NCBI RefSeq assembly: GCF_030687535.1
Contig: NZ_CP117437.1
Span: 4,547,501-4,611,500, forward strand
DNA: 64,000 bases
Origin: Pseudomonas sp. FP2335
GTDB lineage: Bacteria > Pseudomonadota > Gammaproteobacteria > Pseudomonadales > Pseudomonadaceae
Direction of reading: 5' to 3'
Part shown: one piece after another, positions 28,044-37,809 of the stretch
Numbering within the stretch: position 1 is the first letter of the stretch
Layout: every line of letters begins with the position of its first letter
Position numbers and translations under genes: made by a program
Notes under the pieces: generated by a model
Told to the model about the DNA's origin: nothing
The model's database searches: none
The model's input: the letters and a program-made list of their open reading frames with translations, nothing else

Positions 28044-29054
28044 CTAAGGCAACAGGTCTTCAAGACGGCCATGCAAGCGTTGCGGCAGGTTTTCCTGGAT
28101 CTCGATCAGGGCTCGCGCAATCGCGCTTTGAAAGCCTTCTACACCGGCCGAACCATGGCTTTTCACCACAATGCCCTGCAGGCCGAGAAAGCTCGCACCG
28201 TTATGCCGCGCCGGCGCCAGATCAGCCTGCAGGCGCCGCATCAACGGCAGCGCCAGGGCACCGACCAGGCGCGACGCAAAACCTTGCCTGAACAACGCCT
28301 CGATGCGCGCAGCGATCATGGTCGCCAGCCCCTCACTGGATTTGAGCAGGATATTGCCGACAAACCCGTCGCACACCACCACATCCGCCTCGCCCCGGTA
28401 CAAACCATCACCTTCGACGAAGCCGATGTAGTTCAAGCCGCGTGCGCCTTGAAGCAGCGTAGCGGCGAGCTTGACCTGCTGGTTGCCCTTGATGTCTTCG
28501 GTGCCGATATTCAGCAGCGCCACTCGCGGGCGAGCCACGCCTAGCGCTTCGGCAGCCACCGAGCCCATGACGGCGAACTGGAACAGGTGCTCGGCACTGC
28601 AATCGACGTTCGCGCCAAGGTCCAGCAGTTGGCAATAGCCCTTCTGCGTCGGAATGGCCGCGACCATCGCCGGCCGGTCAATGCCTGGCAGCGTCTTGAG
28701 TACATAGCGCGACAACGCCATCAACGCCCCGGTATTGCCCGCACTGACGCAGGCTTGCACCTTGCCATCGCGCAGCAACTCAAGCGCCACCCGCATTGAA
28801 GAGTCAGGCTTGCCACGCAGGGCAGCCGCCGGCTTCTCATCCATGGTGATGGTTTCGCTGGCTGGCGTAATCGTCAGGCGCGCGCGATCCACCGCCGGAT
28901 GGCTGGCAATCAGTTCTTCAAGTAAGGAGGGTTGACCGACAAGGGTCAGGTGCAGCGAGGGCGTTGCAGACAGGCTGGCAATGCAGGCCTGAACAATGCT
29001 GCGGGGACCGAAGTCCCCGCCCATTGCGTCTATCGCGATGACTAGAGCAGACAA
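28044..29054 (-). CDS. plsX: Phosphate acyltransferase PlsX
   Basis: A 336-residue enzyme making acyl-phosphate from acyl-ACP for phospholipid synthesis. The N-terminal [10 protein letters not shown] and central [10 protein letters not shown] motifs are diagnostic. The start appears to be TTG at 29054, four bases after the rpmF stop, since no ATG or GTG precedes the conserved N-terminus. The rpmF-plsX link joins ribosome and lipid synthesis in many bacteria. Confidence 0.95.
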   Translation of the reverse strand: MSALVIAIDAMGGDFGPRSIVQACIASLSATPSLHLTLVGQPSLLEELIASHPAVDRARLTITPASETITMDEKPAAALRGKPDSSMRVALELLRDGKVQACVSAGNTGALMALSRYVLKTLPGIDRPAMVAAIPTQKGYCQLLDLGANVDCSAEHLFQFAVMGSVAAEALGVARPRVALLNIGTEDIKGNQQVKLAATLLQGARGLNYIGFVEGDGLYRGEADVVVCDGFVGNILLKSSEGLATMIAARIEALFRQGFASRLVGALALPLMRRLQADLAPARHNGASFLGLQGIVVKSHGSAGVEGFQSAIARALIEIQENLPQRLHGRLEDLLP

Positions 29055-29058
29055 GTGA

Positions 29059-29241
29059 TTACTCGTCAGCGCCCTTGTCGATCACTTTACGACCACGGTA
29101 TACGCCTTCTGGCGATACGTGGTGACGCAGGTGAATTTCACCAGTGGTTTTTTCTACAGACAGAGTGCTTGCCGTCAGGGCGTCGTGCGAACGACGCATG
29201 TCACGGGCAGAGCGGGATTTTTTGTTCTGCTGAACAGCCAT
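29059..29241 (-). CDS. rpmF: 50S ribosomal protein L32
   Basis: A 60-residue basic ribosomal protein beginning [20 protein letters not shown], typical of proteobacterial L32. GTTAGGAGT-type ribosome binding lies upstream (AGGAG). It lies 13 bp after the yceD gene in a conserved pair. Confidence 0.98.
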   Translation of the reverse strand: MAVQQNKKSRSARDMRRSHDALTASTLSVEKTTGEIHLRHHVSPEGVYRGRKVIDKGADE

Positions 29242-29254
29242 AATTGATTAACTC

Positions 29255-29785
29255 CTAAACGTTTGGGTCACGCTTTAACTGCGCCAATACACTGAACGGG
29301 TTGGACCGCGTTACCTCGTCCTCGCTCGGTTCGGACTCGTCATCGAGCCCCTCCGGCTGCTGGCATTCTTCCGGATGATGAGCAGGCACAATGGGCAAGG
29401 CGAGCAGAAGCTCCTCCTCGATCAGTGCATGCAGATCCAATGGATCTTCGCCCAGTTCCAGCACGTCATAACCTTTCGGCAACGACTGGGTATTCGCACC
29501 CTCCTTTACCACAGCGTAACTGCATTCGCTGTGAATCGGCAGGGTGACCAGCTCAAGACAACGCTGGCAAACCATTTTGACTTCGGTGTCGATAAAGCTG
29601 TGAATTACCACAGATTTACGTTCATCTCGTTCAAAAACGAATTTCGCCTGCACCGTACCGACAGTGTCGGAAAGCGGGTCGCAGAGTCTCTCCAAATCGG
29701 CCAGCAGCAATTCACCTTGAAGGGAAGTGCCACGATCAGCCAATTTGCGCGGGTCAACGTGAGGTGGAATCGGGTCATTCAACAT
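29255..29785 (-). CDS. yceD: DUF177 protein YceD (23S rRNA accumulation protein)
   Basis: A 176-residue protein of the DUF177 family, usually encoded just before rpmF. E. coli YceD and its relatives are required for normal 23S rRNA. A CQRC pair lies mid-protein, a further Cys occurs in PEECQQPEG, and the C-terminus reads NPFSVLAQLKRD as in the family. ATG at 29785 is supported by alignment of the first residues (IPPHVDPRKLADRG with the E. coli start). No Shine-Dalgarno is visible, and the promoter at 29795-29822 would start transcription only 2-5 nt before this ATG, so the message is probably leaderless. Confidence 0.92.
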   Translation of the reverse strand: MLNDPIPPHVDPRKLADRGTSLQGELLLADLERLCDPLSDTVGTVQAKFVFERDERKSVVIHSFIDTEVKMVCQRCLELVTLPIHSECSYAVVKEGANTQSLPKGYDVLELGEDPLDLHALIEEELLLALPIVPAHHPEECQQPEGLDDESEPSEDEVTRSNPFSVLAQLKRDPNV

Positions 29786-29794
29786 AGGCGCAGC

Positions 29795-29822
29795 ATTATA
29801 GGGATGCACCCAGCCATGTCAA
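29795..29822 (-). promoter_or_regulatory. Consensus sigma-70 promoter of the yceD-rpmF-plsX-fab operon
   Basis: TTGACA, a 16-bp spacer and TATAAT, both hexamers perfect, lie on the minus strand. The -10 box ends 9 bp before the yceD ATG. Confidence 0.85.
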
Positions 29823-29890
29823 AGGAAATTCAGCCCTGTCCGTCGCCAGGAGTCCTCGCTAGAATCCGCGACTGCCCTGAGGAGACACCC

Positions 29891-30469
29891 ATGCTGCCTT
29901 TATTACTCGCTTCCAGCTCGGTTTATCGCCGGGAATTGCTCGGCCGCCTGCACTTGCCGTTCATCTGCAGCTCGCCGGACATTGACGAAAGCCATCGCGC
30001 CAATGAGTCTGCCGTTGAGCTGGTCAAGCGCCTCGCCGCAGAAAAAGCCCGCGCCCTTGCCGCCGAGCACCCAGGGCATTTGATCATCGGCTCCGACCAA
30101 GTAGCAGCGCTCGACGGACGGATCATCGGCAAACCCCACACCTTCGAGAACGCCCGTGAACAATTGCTGGCGGCGAGCGGCAAGCGCGTCAGCTTCCTCA
30201 CCGGCCTGGCCCTGCTCAACAGCAACACCGGCCACTGCCAGGTGGACTGCGTGCCATTCACGGTGCAGATGCGCGTACTGGACGCCGAGCGAGTCGAGCG
30301 TTACCTGCGCATTGAGCAGCCGTATGACTGCGCAGGCAGCTTCAAGGCCGAGGGGCTGGGCGTGAGCCTGTTCCAGAGCACCGAAGGGCCGGATGCCACC
30401 AGCCTGATCGGGCTGCCATTGATTCGACTGGTGGATATGCTGCTGGTCGAAGGCGTACAAATCCCCTAA
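29891..30469 (+). CDS. Maf-family nucleoside triphosphate pyrophosphatase (YceF type)
   Basis: A 192-residue Maf protein, a house-cleaning pyrophosphatase for modified nucleotides such as 7-methyl-GTP. The N-terminal LASSSVYRRELL motif, the GSDQVAAL motif and C-terminal SLIGLPLIRL are conserved. GGAG lies 6 nt before the ATG at 29891; the longer open frame upstream crosses the divergent yceD promoter and is not used. Gene pair maf-yceD in divergent orientation is the same as in P. aeruginosa and E. coli. Confidence 0.92.
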   Translation: MLPLLLASSSVYRRELLGRLHLPFICSSPDIDESHRANESAVELVKRLAAEKARALAAEHPGHLIIGSDQVAALDGRIIGKPHTFENAREQLLAASGKRVSFLTGLALLNSNTGHCQVDCVPFTVQMRVLDAERVERYLRIEQPYDCAGSFKAEGLGVSLFQSTEGPDATSLIGLPLIRLVDMLLVEGVQIP

Positions 30470-30488
30470 GCCCACCACAAAACCAAAT

Positions 30489-30576
30489 GTGGGAGCGGGC
30501 TTGCCCGTGAATGCAGTGGATCAGCCAGTACATCAGATGACTGAAACACCGCATTCGCGGGCAACCCCGCTCCCAC
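30489..30576. repeat. REPIN: two inverted REP elements
   Basis: GTGGGAGCGGGCTTGC halves, here the variant continuing with CCGTGAA and CCGCGAA, are inverted around AATGCAGTG-like sequence. It lies between the convergent maf and sppA genes. Confidence 0.95.
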
Positions 30577-30603
30577 ATTTTGATCTACACCAGGTTCGAA
30601 ATC

Positions 30604-31587
30604 TCAGCGCAGGGTCGGGCCCTGAAAGCCCATGTACAGCGCGAGTTTCTCCGCCACGCTGGCACCCAGCTTCTTGGAGAACCGATCAAACGGCGATTCC
30701 TGCACAGTAAAGTCCACCAGCTCTTTCTCGCCGACCACGTCCCGCGCCACCGAGCTGGCACTGCCCAACCCATCGATCAAGCCCAACGGCAGCGCCTGCT
30801 CGCCAGACCAGACCAAGCCGGAAAACAGCTCCGGATGTTCCTTATCCTTCAGCCGATCCCCGCGCCCCTGCTTCACGCTGGCGATGAACTGGCGATGCGT
30901 GGTGTCGAGCACACCCTGCCAGAACTGGGTCTCATCAGGCTTCTGCGGCTGAAACGGGTCCAGGAACGACTTGTGCTCACCCGACGTATAGGTGCGACGC
31001 TCCACACCCAGCTTCTCCATGGCGCCGACAAAGCCATAACCGGCCGCCGTCACGCCAATGGAACCGACCAGGCTGGCCTTGTCGGCGTAGATCTGGTCAG
31101 CGGCACTGGCAATGTAATAAGCACCCGAGGCACCCAGATCGGAAATCACCGCATACAGCTTGGTATCCGGGTGCAGGCCGCGCAGGCGACGAATCTCGTC
31201 ATACACGTAACCCGACTGCACCGGACTGCCGCCCGGGCTGTTGATACGCAGGATCACACCCTTGACCTTGGGATCTTCAAACGCCGCGCGCAGACTGCTG
31301 ACGATGTTGTCGGCACTGGCAGCCTCCTTGTCGGCAATCACCCCACGCACCTCGATCAAGGCGGTGTAGTTGCTGCCACGGGCGGCACTCTTCTCCATGT
31401 CCACCAGCGGACTGAACAGCACCAGCATGCCGAGCAGGTAAGTGAAGGTCAGCAGCTTGAAGAAAATCCCCCACCGCCGCGCACGACGCTGCTCCTGGAC
31501 GCCAGCCAGGAGGGTCTTCTCCAGCAGCTTCCAGCTCTTGTCTTCACCATTCTCGGCCTTTTCAGGCGCTTTCCACTCATCACTCAT
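30604..31587 (-). CDS. sppA: S49-family signal peptide peptidase SppA
   Basis: A 327-residue inner-membrane protease with one N-terminal membrane helix (about 38-60) and a periplasmic S49 domain. The nucleophile Ser lies in DLGASGAYYIA and the general-base Lys in ADKASLVGSIGV. It degrades cleaved signal peptides. This is the short form with a single S49 domain, not the 67-kDa E. coli type. It follows the HAD phosphatase gene by 21 bp and probably belongs to the rluC operon. Confidence 0.92.
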   Translation of the reverse strand: MSDEWKAPEKAENGEDKSWKLLEKTLLAGVQEQRRARRWGIFFKLLTFTYLLGMLVLFSPLVDMEKSAARGSNYTALIEVRGVIADKEAASADNIVSSLRAAFEDPKVKGVILRINSPGGSPVQSGYVYDEIRRLRGLHPDTKLYAVISDLGASGAYYIASAADQIYADKASLVGSIGVTAAGYGFVGAMEKLGVERRTYTSGEHKSFLDPFQPQKPDETQFWQGVLDTTHRQFIASVKQGRGDRLKDKEHPELFSGLVWSGEQALPLGLIDGLGSASSVARDVVGEKELVDFTVQESPFDRFSKKLGASVAEKLALYMGFQGPTLR

Positions 31588-31608
31588 GCCAATAACCCCA
31601 GCAAAGAC

Positions 31609-32271
31609 TTAGTGAGCCTGACCGAGCCAGGCCTGCAATTCGGAAAAATGATTGATCGTCAGCCGTGGTTCGTACTGCTGCAAGGCTTCGGCGGACTGGG
31701 CGCCATAACTGACCGCAACACAGTCCATGCCCGCGTTGCGCGCCATCATCAGGTCGAAGGAGGCATCGCCCACCATCAACGCCTGGCGCGGCGCTACGCC
31801 GCAATGGGCGAGGATCTGCTCCAGCATCAACGGGTGCGGCTTGCTGGCGGTTTCATCGGCAGCGCGGGTAATGTCGAAGTAATCTTCCCAGCCATGGGCC
31901 CTGAGCACGCGATCCAGCCCGCGACGGGCCTTGCCGGTAGCGACCGCCAGGTGGTAACCCTCGGCGCGGAACGCGGCCAGGGAATGCACCACCCCCTCAA
32001 ACAACGGCGAAGGCTCGGCCTCCAGGGCGATGTAGTGGTCGGCGTAATGTTCACGGAACGCGGTCAGCTCAGCATCGCTGATCTCGGGGTACAGGGTGCG
32101 GATCGCTTCGGGCAGGCCCAGGCCGATGATGCCCTTGACCGCATGATCGCTGCACAACGCGTAACCCGAGCGGGTCGACGCAGCGTGCATCGACTCGACG
32201 ATGCGGCCAATCGAATCGGCCAACGTGCCGTCCCAATCAAAAATCAGCAGCTTGTAGTCAGGGTGCGACAC
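31609..32271 (-). CDS. HAD-superfamily hydrolase (phosphoglycolate phosphatase-like)
   Basis: A 220-residue HAD phosphatase. Motif I is DWDGTLADS (nucleophile Asp), motif II a Thr in VATGK, motif III a Lys in ASKPHP and motif IV the VGDASFD aspartates. A cap domain lies between motifs I and II. Similar genes downstream of rluC are annotated as phosphoglycolate phosphatases; the true substrate is unknown. It overlaps rluC by 14 bp. Confidence 0.9.
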   Translation of the reverse strand: MSHPDYKLLIFDWDGTLADSIGRIVESMHAASTRSGYALCSDHAVKGIIGLGLPEAIRTLYPEISDAELTAFREHYADHYIALEAEPSPLFEGVVHSLAAFRAEGYHLAVATGKARRGLDRVLRAHGWEDYFDITRAADETASKPHPLMLEQILAHCGVAPRQALMVGDASFDLMMARNAGMDCVAVSYGAQSAEALQQYEPRLTINHFSELQAWLGQAH

Positions 32272-33217
32272 TCAAACGCTCCACGGTCTTGGCCCACATC
32301 TCGTCGACCGGGGCCTGCAGCTTCAATTCGCCGCCATCCGGCAGCGGCACAGTGAGCATGTAGGCGTGCAGGAACAGGCGTTTGCCACCCAGGTCGCGGA
32401 TTTCCTTGGAGAAATCCTCGTCGCCGTACTTGGTGTCACCGGCGATGCAATGCCCGGCATGCAGGGTGTGCACACGAATCTGGTGGGTTCGCCCGGTGAC
32501 CGGCTTGGCTTCGACCATGGTGGCAAAGTCGCCGAAGCGGCGCAGCACCTTGAACAGGGTCAGGGCTTCTTTGCCCTCCTCGTCCACCTCCACCATGCGC
32601 TCGCCGGAGCGCAGGTTGCTCTTCTGCAGTGGCGCCCGCACGCTCTTGATCGAGCTGGCCCAGTTGCCACGCACCAGCGCCATGTAGCGCTTGTCCACGC
32701 CATCGCCACGCAGGGCGGTGTGCAGGTGGCGCAACATGCTGCGCTTCTTGGCGATCATCAGCAGGCCGGAAGTGTCACGGTCCAGGCGGTGGACCAACTC
32801 CAGCTCCTTGGCATCCGGACGCAACTGACGAAAGGCTTCGATCACGCCGAAATTCAGGCCGCTGCCGCCGTGGACGGCAATGCCGCAAGGCTTGTTGATC
32901 ACGATCAGCTTGTTGTCTTCGAAGACAATCGAGGCTTCCAGGCGCTGCAACAGGCCCTGGGCCAGCGGCACAGGCTCGTCACGTTCCGGCACGCGCACCG
33001 GCGGCACACGGACGATATCGCCCGCCTGCAGCTTGTACTCGGGCTTGATCCGGCCCTTGTTCACCCGCACTTCACCTTTACGCAAGATGCGGTAAATCAA
33101 GGTCTTGGGCACGCCTTTGAGCCTGGCCAGGAGAAAATTGTCGATGCGTTGGCCGGCATATTCCGGCGAGACCTCGAGCAGCTGGACGCTGGGGGTCTGG
33201 GGGGCGGTAGTCGTCAT
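32258..33217 (-). CDS. rluC: 23S rRNA pseudouridine synthase RluC
   Basis: A 319-residue RluA-family synthase, expected to modify 23S rRNA U955, U2504 and U2580. It has an N-terminal S4 RNA-binding domain (about 20-75) and the catalytic Asp in the [10 protein letters not shown] motif. RTHQIRVH and a C-terminal [10 protein letters not shown] are also typical. It is divergent from rne, with the rne promoter only about 30 bp upstream of its start codon, as in most gammaproteobacteria. Confidence 0.94.
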   Translation of the reverse strand: MTTTAPQTPSVQLLEVSPEYAGQRIDNFLLARLKGVPKTLIYRILRKGEVRVNKGRIKPEYKLQAGDIVRVPPVRVPERDEPVPLAQGLLQRLEASIVFEDNKLIVINKPCGIAVHGGSGLNFGVIEAFRQLRPDAKELELVHRLDRDTSGLLMIAKKRSMLRHLHTALRGDGVDKRYMALVRGNWASSIKSVRAPLQKSNLRSGERMVEVDEEGKEALTLFKVLRRFGDFATMVEAKPVTGRTHQIRVHTLHAGHCIAGDTKYGDEDFSKEIRDLGGKRLFLHAYMLTVPLPDGGELKLQAPVDEMWAKTVERLSVAP

Positions 33218-33246
33218 GGCGGCGATGATAACAATTTTTTATGGAA

Positions 33247-33275
33247 TTGAAGCACTTAATCATTGCTGCTATAGT
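33247..33275 (+). promoter_or_regulatory. rne promoter
   Basis: TTGAAG (33247-33252), a 17-bp spacer and TATAGT (33270-33275) form a good sigma-70 promoter. Start would be near 33282. Confidence 0.7.
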
Positions 33276-33281
33276 CGCGAA

Positions 33282-33976
33282 CGCCGCCAAAAGCGGCCTG
33301 GCCAGAGGACATGCGGCATACAGCCGGCCCTGACCATCGCAATTCATCAGGACGCGAGGCCGTCCTACGGGGCTTTCGCCACCTTGGAAGGCTCAGGATT
33401 GTAACGAGCGCAGGTGACATGAGGCCTGAAGCGAGTGCAGAAAGCAGAGTGAATACTCGCGTTTTGCGCCGATATTTACGGCCAGTTCACAAAGTGCAGT
33501 CAGTCTTGGGCCAGACCATGGCGAATGCTTCGGAAACAACGCCTGTTAAGAGCTGAGTGAGAGCGCAGTCGCCCACACCTAGTCTTGTTTAGCCATGAGC
33601 GTGTTCTCCCCATTGGAAAACACGGTAAATGCCAACCCGCTGCGGATTCTGCGCGCGGCAGCACCCGAATTATCAGGGATACGTGTAGGGTGGAGATGCA
33701 CAACCGTCGGACCGTGTAGCACTAGGCTTATATTTAGACGCTTCATCTCGTCCACAGTCGCCGGTTGATTCCTCCTCCTGACCTTAGCTTTTGTTGAAGT
33801 GGTGCCTTGGTCACCACAGCAAACAAGCAGGACGCGTCCGTCGCGCCTTTGCCCCCTTTGGGCAGATGTCGCTGGACACTGGAGTGGCCAACCACTCTTG
33901 ACGCACCTGACACCGACCGTGAGAAGTCGTGTGTGCCGAACGCCGTTTCCGGCAGCCCGGAAACCGACGGTACAAC
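33282..33976 (+). promoter_or_regulatory. Long structured rne 5' leader
   Basis: About 695 nt lie between the promoter and the rne ATG without a convincing gene. Several hairpins are visible: GTGGTG with CACCAC (33804-33822 area), TGCCC with GGGCA around 33852-33866, and GTTTCCGG-CAGC-CCGGAAAC at 33945-33964, 12 bp before the start. RNase E autoregulates through its leader in E. coli, and a pseudomonad rne-leader motif has been described from comparative genomics. That this leader is the same element is inferred from position and length. Confidence 0.6.
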
Positions 33977-36900
33977 ATGAAAAGAATGCTGATTAACGCA
34001 ACTCAACCCGAAGAGTTGCGTGTTGCACTGGTAGATGGCCAACGCCTCTACGACCTGGACATCGAATCCGGTGCACGCGAGCAAAAGAAGGCCAACATCT
34101 ATAAAGGCCGTATTACTCGCATCGAACCAAGCCTTGAGGCTGCCTTTGTCGATTTCGGCTCCGAGCGCCACGGCTTCCTGCCACTCAAAGAAATCTCCCG
34201 CGAATACTTCAAGAAAGCCCCTGAAGGCCGCGTGAACATCAAGGACGTCCTGAGCGAAGGCCAGGAAGTCATCGTCCAGGTGGAAAAAGAAGAACGTGGC
34301 AACAAGGGCGCAGCCCTGACCACCTTCATCAGCCTGGCTGGCCGTTACCTGGTCCTGATGCCGAACAACCCACGTGCCGGCGGCATTTCCCGTCGCATCG
34401 AAGGCGAAGAGCGCAACGAACTGCGTGAAGCGCTGAACGGCCTGGTTGCACCGGCCGACATGGGCCTGATCGTTCGCACCGCCGGTCTTGGCCGCAGCAG
34501 CGAAGAAATGCAGTGGGACCTCGACTACCTGCTGCAACTGTGGACCGCCATCAAAGAAGCGTCCCTGGATCGTTCCGCGCCATTCCTGATCTACCAGGAA
34601 AGCAACGTGATCATCCGCGCCATCCGCGACTACCTGCGCCAGGACATCGGCGAAGTGCTGATCGACAGCGTTGAAGCCCAGGACGAAGCCCTGACCTTCA
34701 TCCGCCAGGTGATGCCGCAGTACGCCAGCAAGATCAAGCTGTACGAAGACAGCGTGCCGCTGTTCAACCGTTTCCAGATCGAAAGCCAGATCGAGACCGC
34801 CTTCCAGCGCGTAGTCGAACTGCCTTCCGGTGGCTCCATCGTGATCGACCCGACCGAAGCCCTGGTGTCCATCGACATCAACTCGGCGCGCGCAACGAAA
34901 GGCAGCGACATCGAAGAAACCGCCCTGCAGACCAACCTGGAAGCGGCTGAAGAAATCGCCCGCCAGCTGCGCCTGCGTGACATCGGCGGCCTGATCGTGA
35001 TCGACTTCATCGACATGACCCCAGCCAAAAACCAGCGCGCCGTGGAAGAGAAAGTCCGCGAATGCCTGGAAGCTGACCGTGCCCGCGTGCAAGTCGGCCG
35101 CATCTCGCGCTTCGGCCTGCTGGAAATGTCCCGTCAGCGCCTGCGTCCATCCCTGGGCGAGAGCAGCGGCATCGTCTGCCCGCGTTGCAACGGCACCGGC
35201 ATCATCCGTGATGTTGAATCGCTGTCCCTGGCAATCCTGCGCCTGATCGAAGAAGAAGCCCTGAAAGACCGCACCGCCGAAGTCCGCGCGCAAGTGCCGA
35301 TCCCGGTTGCCGCGTTCCTGCTCAACGAAAAACGCAACTCGATCACCAAGATCGAACTGCGCACCCGTGCCCGTATCGTCATCCTGCCGAACGATCACCT
35401 CGAAACGCCGCACTTCGAAGTGCAGCGCCTGCGTGATGACAGCCCGGAAGCCCACAGCGGCCAGTCCAGCTACGAAATCGCCGCTGCTGCTGCCGAAGTG
35501 GAAGAAGTCCAGCCAGCCGCTGCGACCCGCACCCTGGTTCGCCAGGAAGCCGCCGTCAAGACCGCGCCAGCCCGTGCCAACGCACCGGTCCCGGTTGAAG
35601 CCGCCGCTCCGGTTGCCGCACCGGCCGCCCTGCCTGAGCCAAGCCTGTTCAAGGGCCTGGTGAAGTCGCTGGTCAGCCTGTTTGCTACCAAGGAAGAACC
35701 TGCTGCTCCGGTTGTGGTTGAAAAACCAGCGGCCGAGCGCCCGGCGCGCAACGAAGAACGTCGCAACGGTCGCCAGCAGAGCCGTAACCGCAACGGCCGC
35801 CGTGACGAAGAGCGCAAGCCACGCGAAGAACGTGCACCGCGTGAAGAGCGCGCACCACGTGAAGAGCGTGCTCCTCGCGAAGCCCGTGAAGAGACTCCAA
35901 CCGTAGCCCGCGAAGAGCGTGCACCGCGTGAAGAACGCGCACCACGCACCCCACGTGCCCCACGTGAAGATCGCAAGCCACGTGGCGAGCGTGAAGAACG
36001 CGTGCGTGAACTGCGTGAACCGCTGGACGCAGCACCTGCCGTCGCCGCTGCTGGTGCCGCCGCTGTTGCTGAAGAGCGCCCGGCTCGCCAGCCACGAGAA
36101 GAGCGTGCGCCACGTGAAGAACGTCAGCCACGCCCACCGCGTGAAGAGCGTCAGCCACGTGCCGAACAGGCCGCCGCTGCCAGCGAAGACGAAGAAGTAC
36201 TGAGCGCTGAAGAGCAGTCGCAGGAAGACGGTCAGGACGGCGCCGAAGGCGATCGCCCACGCCGCCGCTCCCGTGGCCAGCGTCGTCGCAGCAACCGTCG
36301 TGAGCGTCAACGTGACGCCAACGGCAACGTGATCGAAGGCTCGGAAGAAGCCGGCGAGAACGCAGAAGCAGCCACTGGCACCGAACTGGCTGCCGGCCTG
36401 GCCGTGACCGCGGCCGTTGCCAGCTCGGTCATCAGCGCATCGGCTGAAGCCCAGGCCCACGAGCAGGCTGAACGTGCGACCGCTGCTGTCGAAGAAACCG
36501 CCGCAGTTGAAGCACCCGTCGCCGAAACCCCAGTGGTAGAAGCGCCGGCTGTTGAAGTGCCTGTTGCCGAAGCGCCGGTTGTAGAAGCAACCACACCAGT
36601 CGAAGCGCCGGTTGTTGCGCAAGTCGAACTGGCACCGGTTCACGAAGCCCAGCCAGAAGTCGAAGTGATTGCGGTAGAAGCGGCACCGGTCGTTGAGCCT
36701 CAGCCAGTGGTTGAAGCCGTGGTTGAAGCACCCGTTGTCGAAGCCGCCCCGGAAGTTCGTGAAGTTCGTGAAGAACAGACCGCCTTCCAGTGGACCGCCG
36801 AGCCAGCCGCCCCGGTTGAAGCGCCAGCGCCTGCCCCTGTGGTAGAAGAAGCGCCGGCTCCGGTTGCCGAAGCTGTCGTGGTTGCAGAACCTGCTCCAGT

Positions 36901-37135
36901 GGCTGAGCCAGCACCGGTTGTCGAGCCTGCACCCGTGGTTGAAGCGCCAGTGGTTGCCGAAGTCGCCGCTCCGGTGGTTGAAGCAGCCCCGGCCAGCGCC
37001 TTGACCGAAAACGGCCGTGCGCCGAACGACCCACGTGAAGTGCGTCGTCGTCGCAAGGAAGCTGAAGCAGCCGCCGCTGCCGCTGCCGCTGCCGCTGCAC
37101 AGGAAGCAGAACACGAGAGCAAACCTCTCGCCTGA
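33977..37135 (+). CDS. rne: Ribonuclease E
   Basis: A 1052-residue endoribonuclease that drives mRNA decay and rRNA/tRNA processing and scaffolds the degradosome. The catalytic half (1-510) has an S1 domain (about 39-119), the metal-binding Asp in [13 protein letters not shown] and in VIDFIDM, and the zinc-link CPRC (about 401-404) that makes tetramers. The C-terminal half is disordered: Arg-rich PREER repeats (about 610-740), KRR-type stretches, then a long Glu/Pro/Val/Ala section of VEAPVV repeats (about 835-1000) and a basic tail. The repeats are encoded by near-identical DNA units, which makes length variation likely. Confidence 0.97.
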   Translation: MKRMLINATQPEELRVALVDGQRLYDLDIESGAREQKKANIYKGRITRIEPSLEAAFVDFGSERHGFLPLKEISREYFKKAPEGRVNIKDVLSEGQEVIVQVEKEERGNKGAALTTFISLAGRYLVLMPNNPRAGGISRRIEGEERNELREALNGLVAPADMGLIVRTAGLGRSSEEMQWDLDYLLQLWTAIKEASLDRSAPFLIYQESNVIIRAIRDYLRQDIGEVLIDSVEAQDEALTFIRQVMPQYASKIKLYEDSVPLFNRFQIESQIETAFQRVVELPSGGSIVIDPTEALVSIDINSARATKGSDIEETALQTNLEAAEEIARQLRLRDIGGLIVIDFIDMTPAKNQRAVEEKVRECLEADRARVQVGRISRFGLLEMSRQRLRPSLGESSGIVCPRCNGTGIIRDVESLSLAILRLIEEEALKDRTAEVRAQVPIPVAAFLLNEKRNSITKIELRTRARIVILPNDHLETPHFEVQRLRDDSPEAHSGQSSYEIAAAAAEVEEVQPAAATRTLVRQEAAVKTAPARANAPVPVEAAAPVAAPAALPEPSLFKGLVKSLVSLFATKEEPAAPVVVEKPAAERPARNEERRNGRQQSRNRNGRRDEERKPREERAPREERAPREERAPREAREETPTVAREERAPREERAPRTPRAPREDRKPRGEREERVRELREPLDAAPAVAAAGAAAVAEERPARQPREERAPREERQPRPPREERQPRAEQAAAASEDEEVLSAEEQSQEDGQDGAEGDRPRRRSRGQRRRSNRRERQRDANGNVIEGSEEAGENAEAATGTELAAGLAVTAAVASSVISASAEAQAHEQAERATAAVEETAAVEAPVAETPVVEAPAVEVPVAEAPVVEATTPVEAPVVAQVELAPVHEAQPEVEVIAVEAAPVVEPQPVVEAVVEAPVVEAAPEVREVREEQTAFQWTAEPAAPVEAPAPAPVVEEAPAPVAEAVVVAEPAPVAEPAPVVEPAPVVEAPVVAEVAAPVVEAAPASALTENGRAPNDPREVRRRRKEAEAAAAAAAAAAAQEAEHESKPLA

Positions 37136-37150
37136 TTCCAGCAGCGACTA

Positions 37151-37185
37151 AAAAGCCCCGCCTGAGTGATCAGGCGGGGCTTTTT
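37151..37185. terminator. Bidirectional terminator after rne
   Basis: AAAAGCCCCGCCTGA and TCAGGCGGGGCTTTT form a 15-bp stem with a 4-nt loop, with T tails on both strands. It serves rne and the convergent nucleotidyltransferase gene. Confidence 0.93.
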
Positions 37186-37209
37186 GATGCTTCCAATTTG
37201 CCATGCAGT

Positions 37210-37809
37210 TCAATCCGAGCGAGGTGGTGTGAAGCTCAAGAGTTGCGGCAAGTCGACATCCCAAAGCACCCCCGGGTCGTCCACCAGCACCTCCTGCACC
37301 GATGCCGACACAAACAACGCCCGCCCTCCACGATCACCGCTCAGCGCCATCAACTGCGGCCCAAACGCGGCCCCAAACGCCACAGGATGCCCATACCGCC
37401 CGCTCTGCACCGGCACACGAATGCCATCCACCTCCAGCCCCTCCACCACCCGCTCAATACTCGCAGGCTGAATAAACGGCATATCCCCCAGCACCACCAG
37501 CCAACCGTCAGCCGAACCACTGGCCGCAACCGCCGCCGCAAGGCTGTCGCCCATACCTGCAGACTCCAGCAACAACACCTCACAGCCATACGCCCTGGCC
37601 AGACGAACCACCTCATCCCGCCCCGATGAAGTCACCACCCAGCGCCGTACAATGCTCGCCGGCAGGTTCAGCAGCACCTGCTCGATCACCGGTCGCATCA
37701 CGCCATCCAGGCCCATGCAGGCGGCCAACAGTTTGTCCTGGGCATCGCCCGCTTCAGCGCGGAACCGTCTGCCCTGCCCTGCCGCCAATACAAGCGCAGT
37801 GACCGTCAC
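37210..37809 (-). CDS. Molybdenum cofactor nucleotidyltransferase (MocA/MobA-like)
   Basis: A 199-residue NTP-transferase. The N-terminal LVLAAGQGRRF nucleotide-binding loop and a LGDMPF metal motif match the MocA/MobA group, which attaches CMP or GMP to molybdopterin. Coupling to the xdhC gene (ATGA overlap) makes MocA, the cytidylyltransferase serving xanthine-dehydrogenase-type enzymes, the better guess. No dehydrogenase subunit genes adjoin. Confidence 0.85.
   Translation of the reverse strand: MTVTALVLAAGQGRRFRAEAGDAQDKLLAACMGLDGVMRPVIEQVLLNLPASIVRRWVVTSSGRDEVVRLARAYGCEVLLLESAGMGDSLAAAVAASGSADGWLVVLGDMPFIQPASIERVVEGLEVDGIRVPVQSGRYGHPVAFGAAFGPQLMALSGDRGGRALFVSASVQEVLVDDPGVLWDVDLPQLLSFTPPRSD

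Noticed and set aside
33743..37114. Open frame of more than 1100 codons antisense to rne
   Set aside because: It mirrors the Arg/Pro/Glu-rich repeats of rne, gives low-complexity His/Phe/Gly protein, and has no ribosome site. The sense frame is certain.
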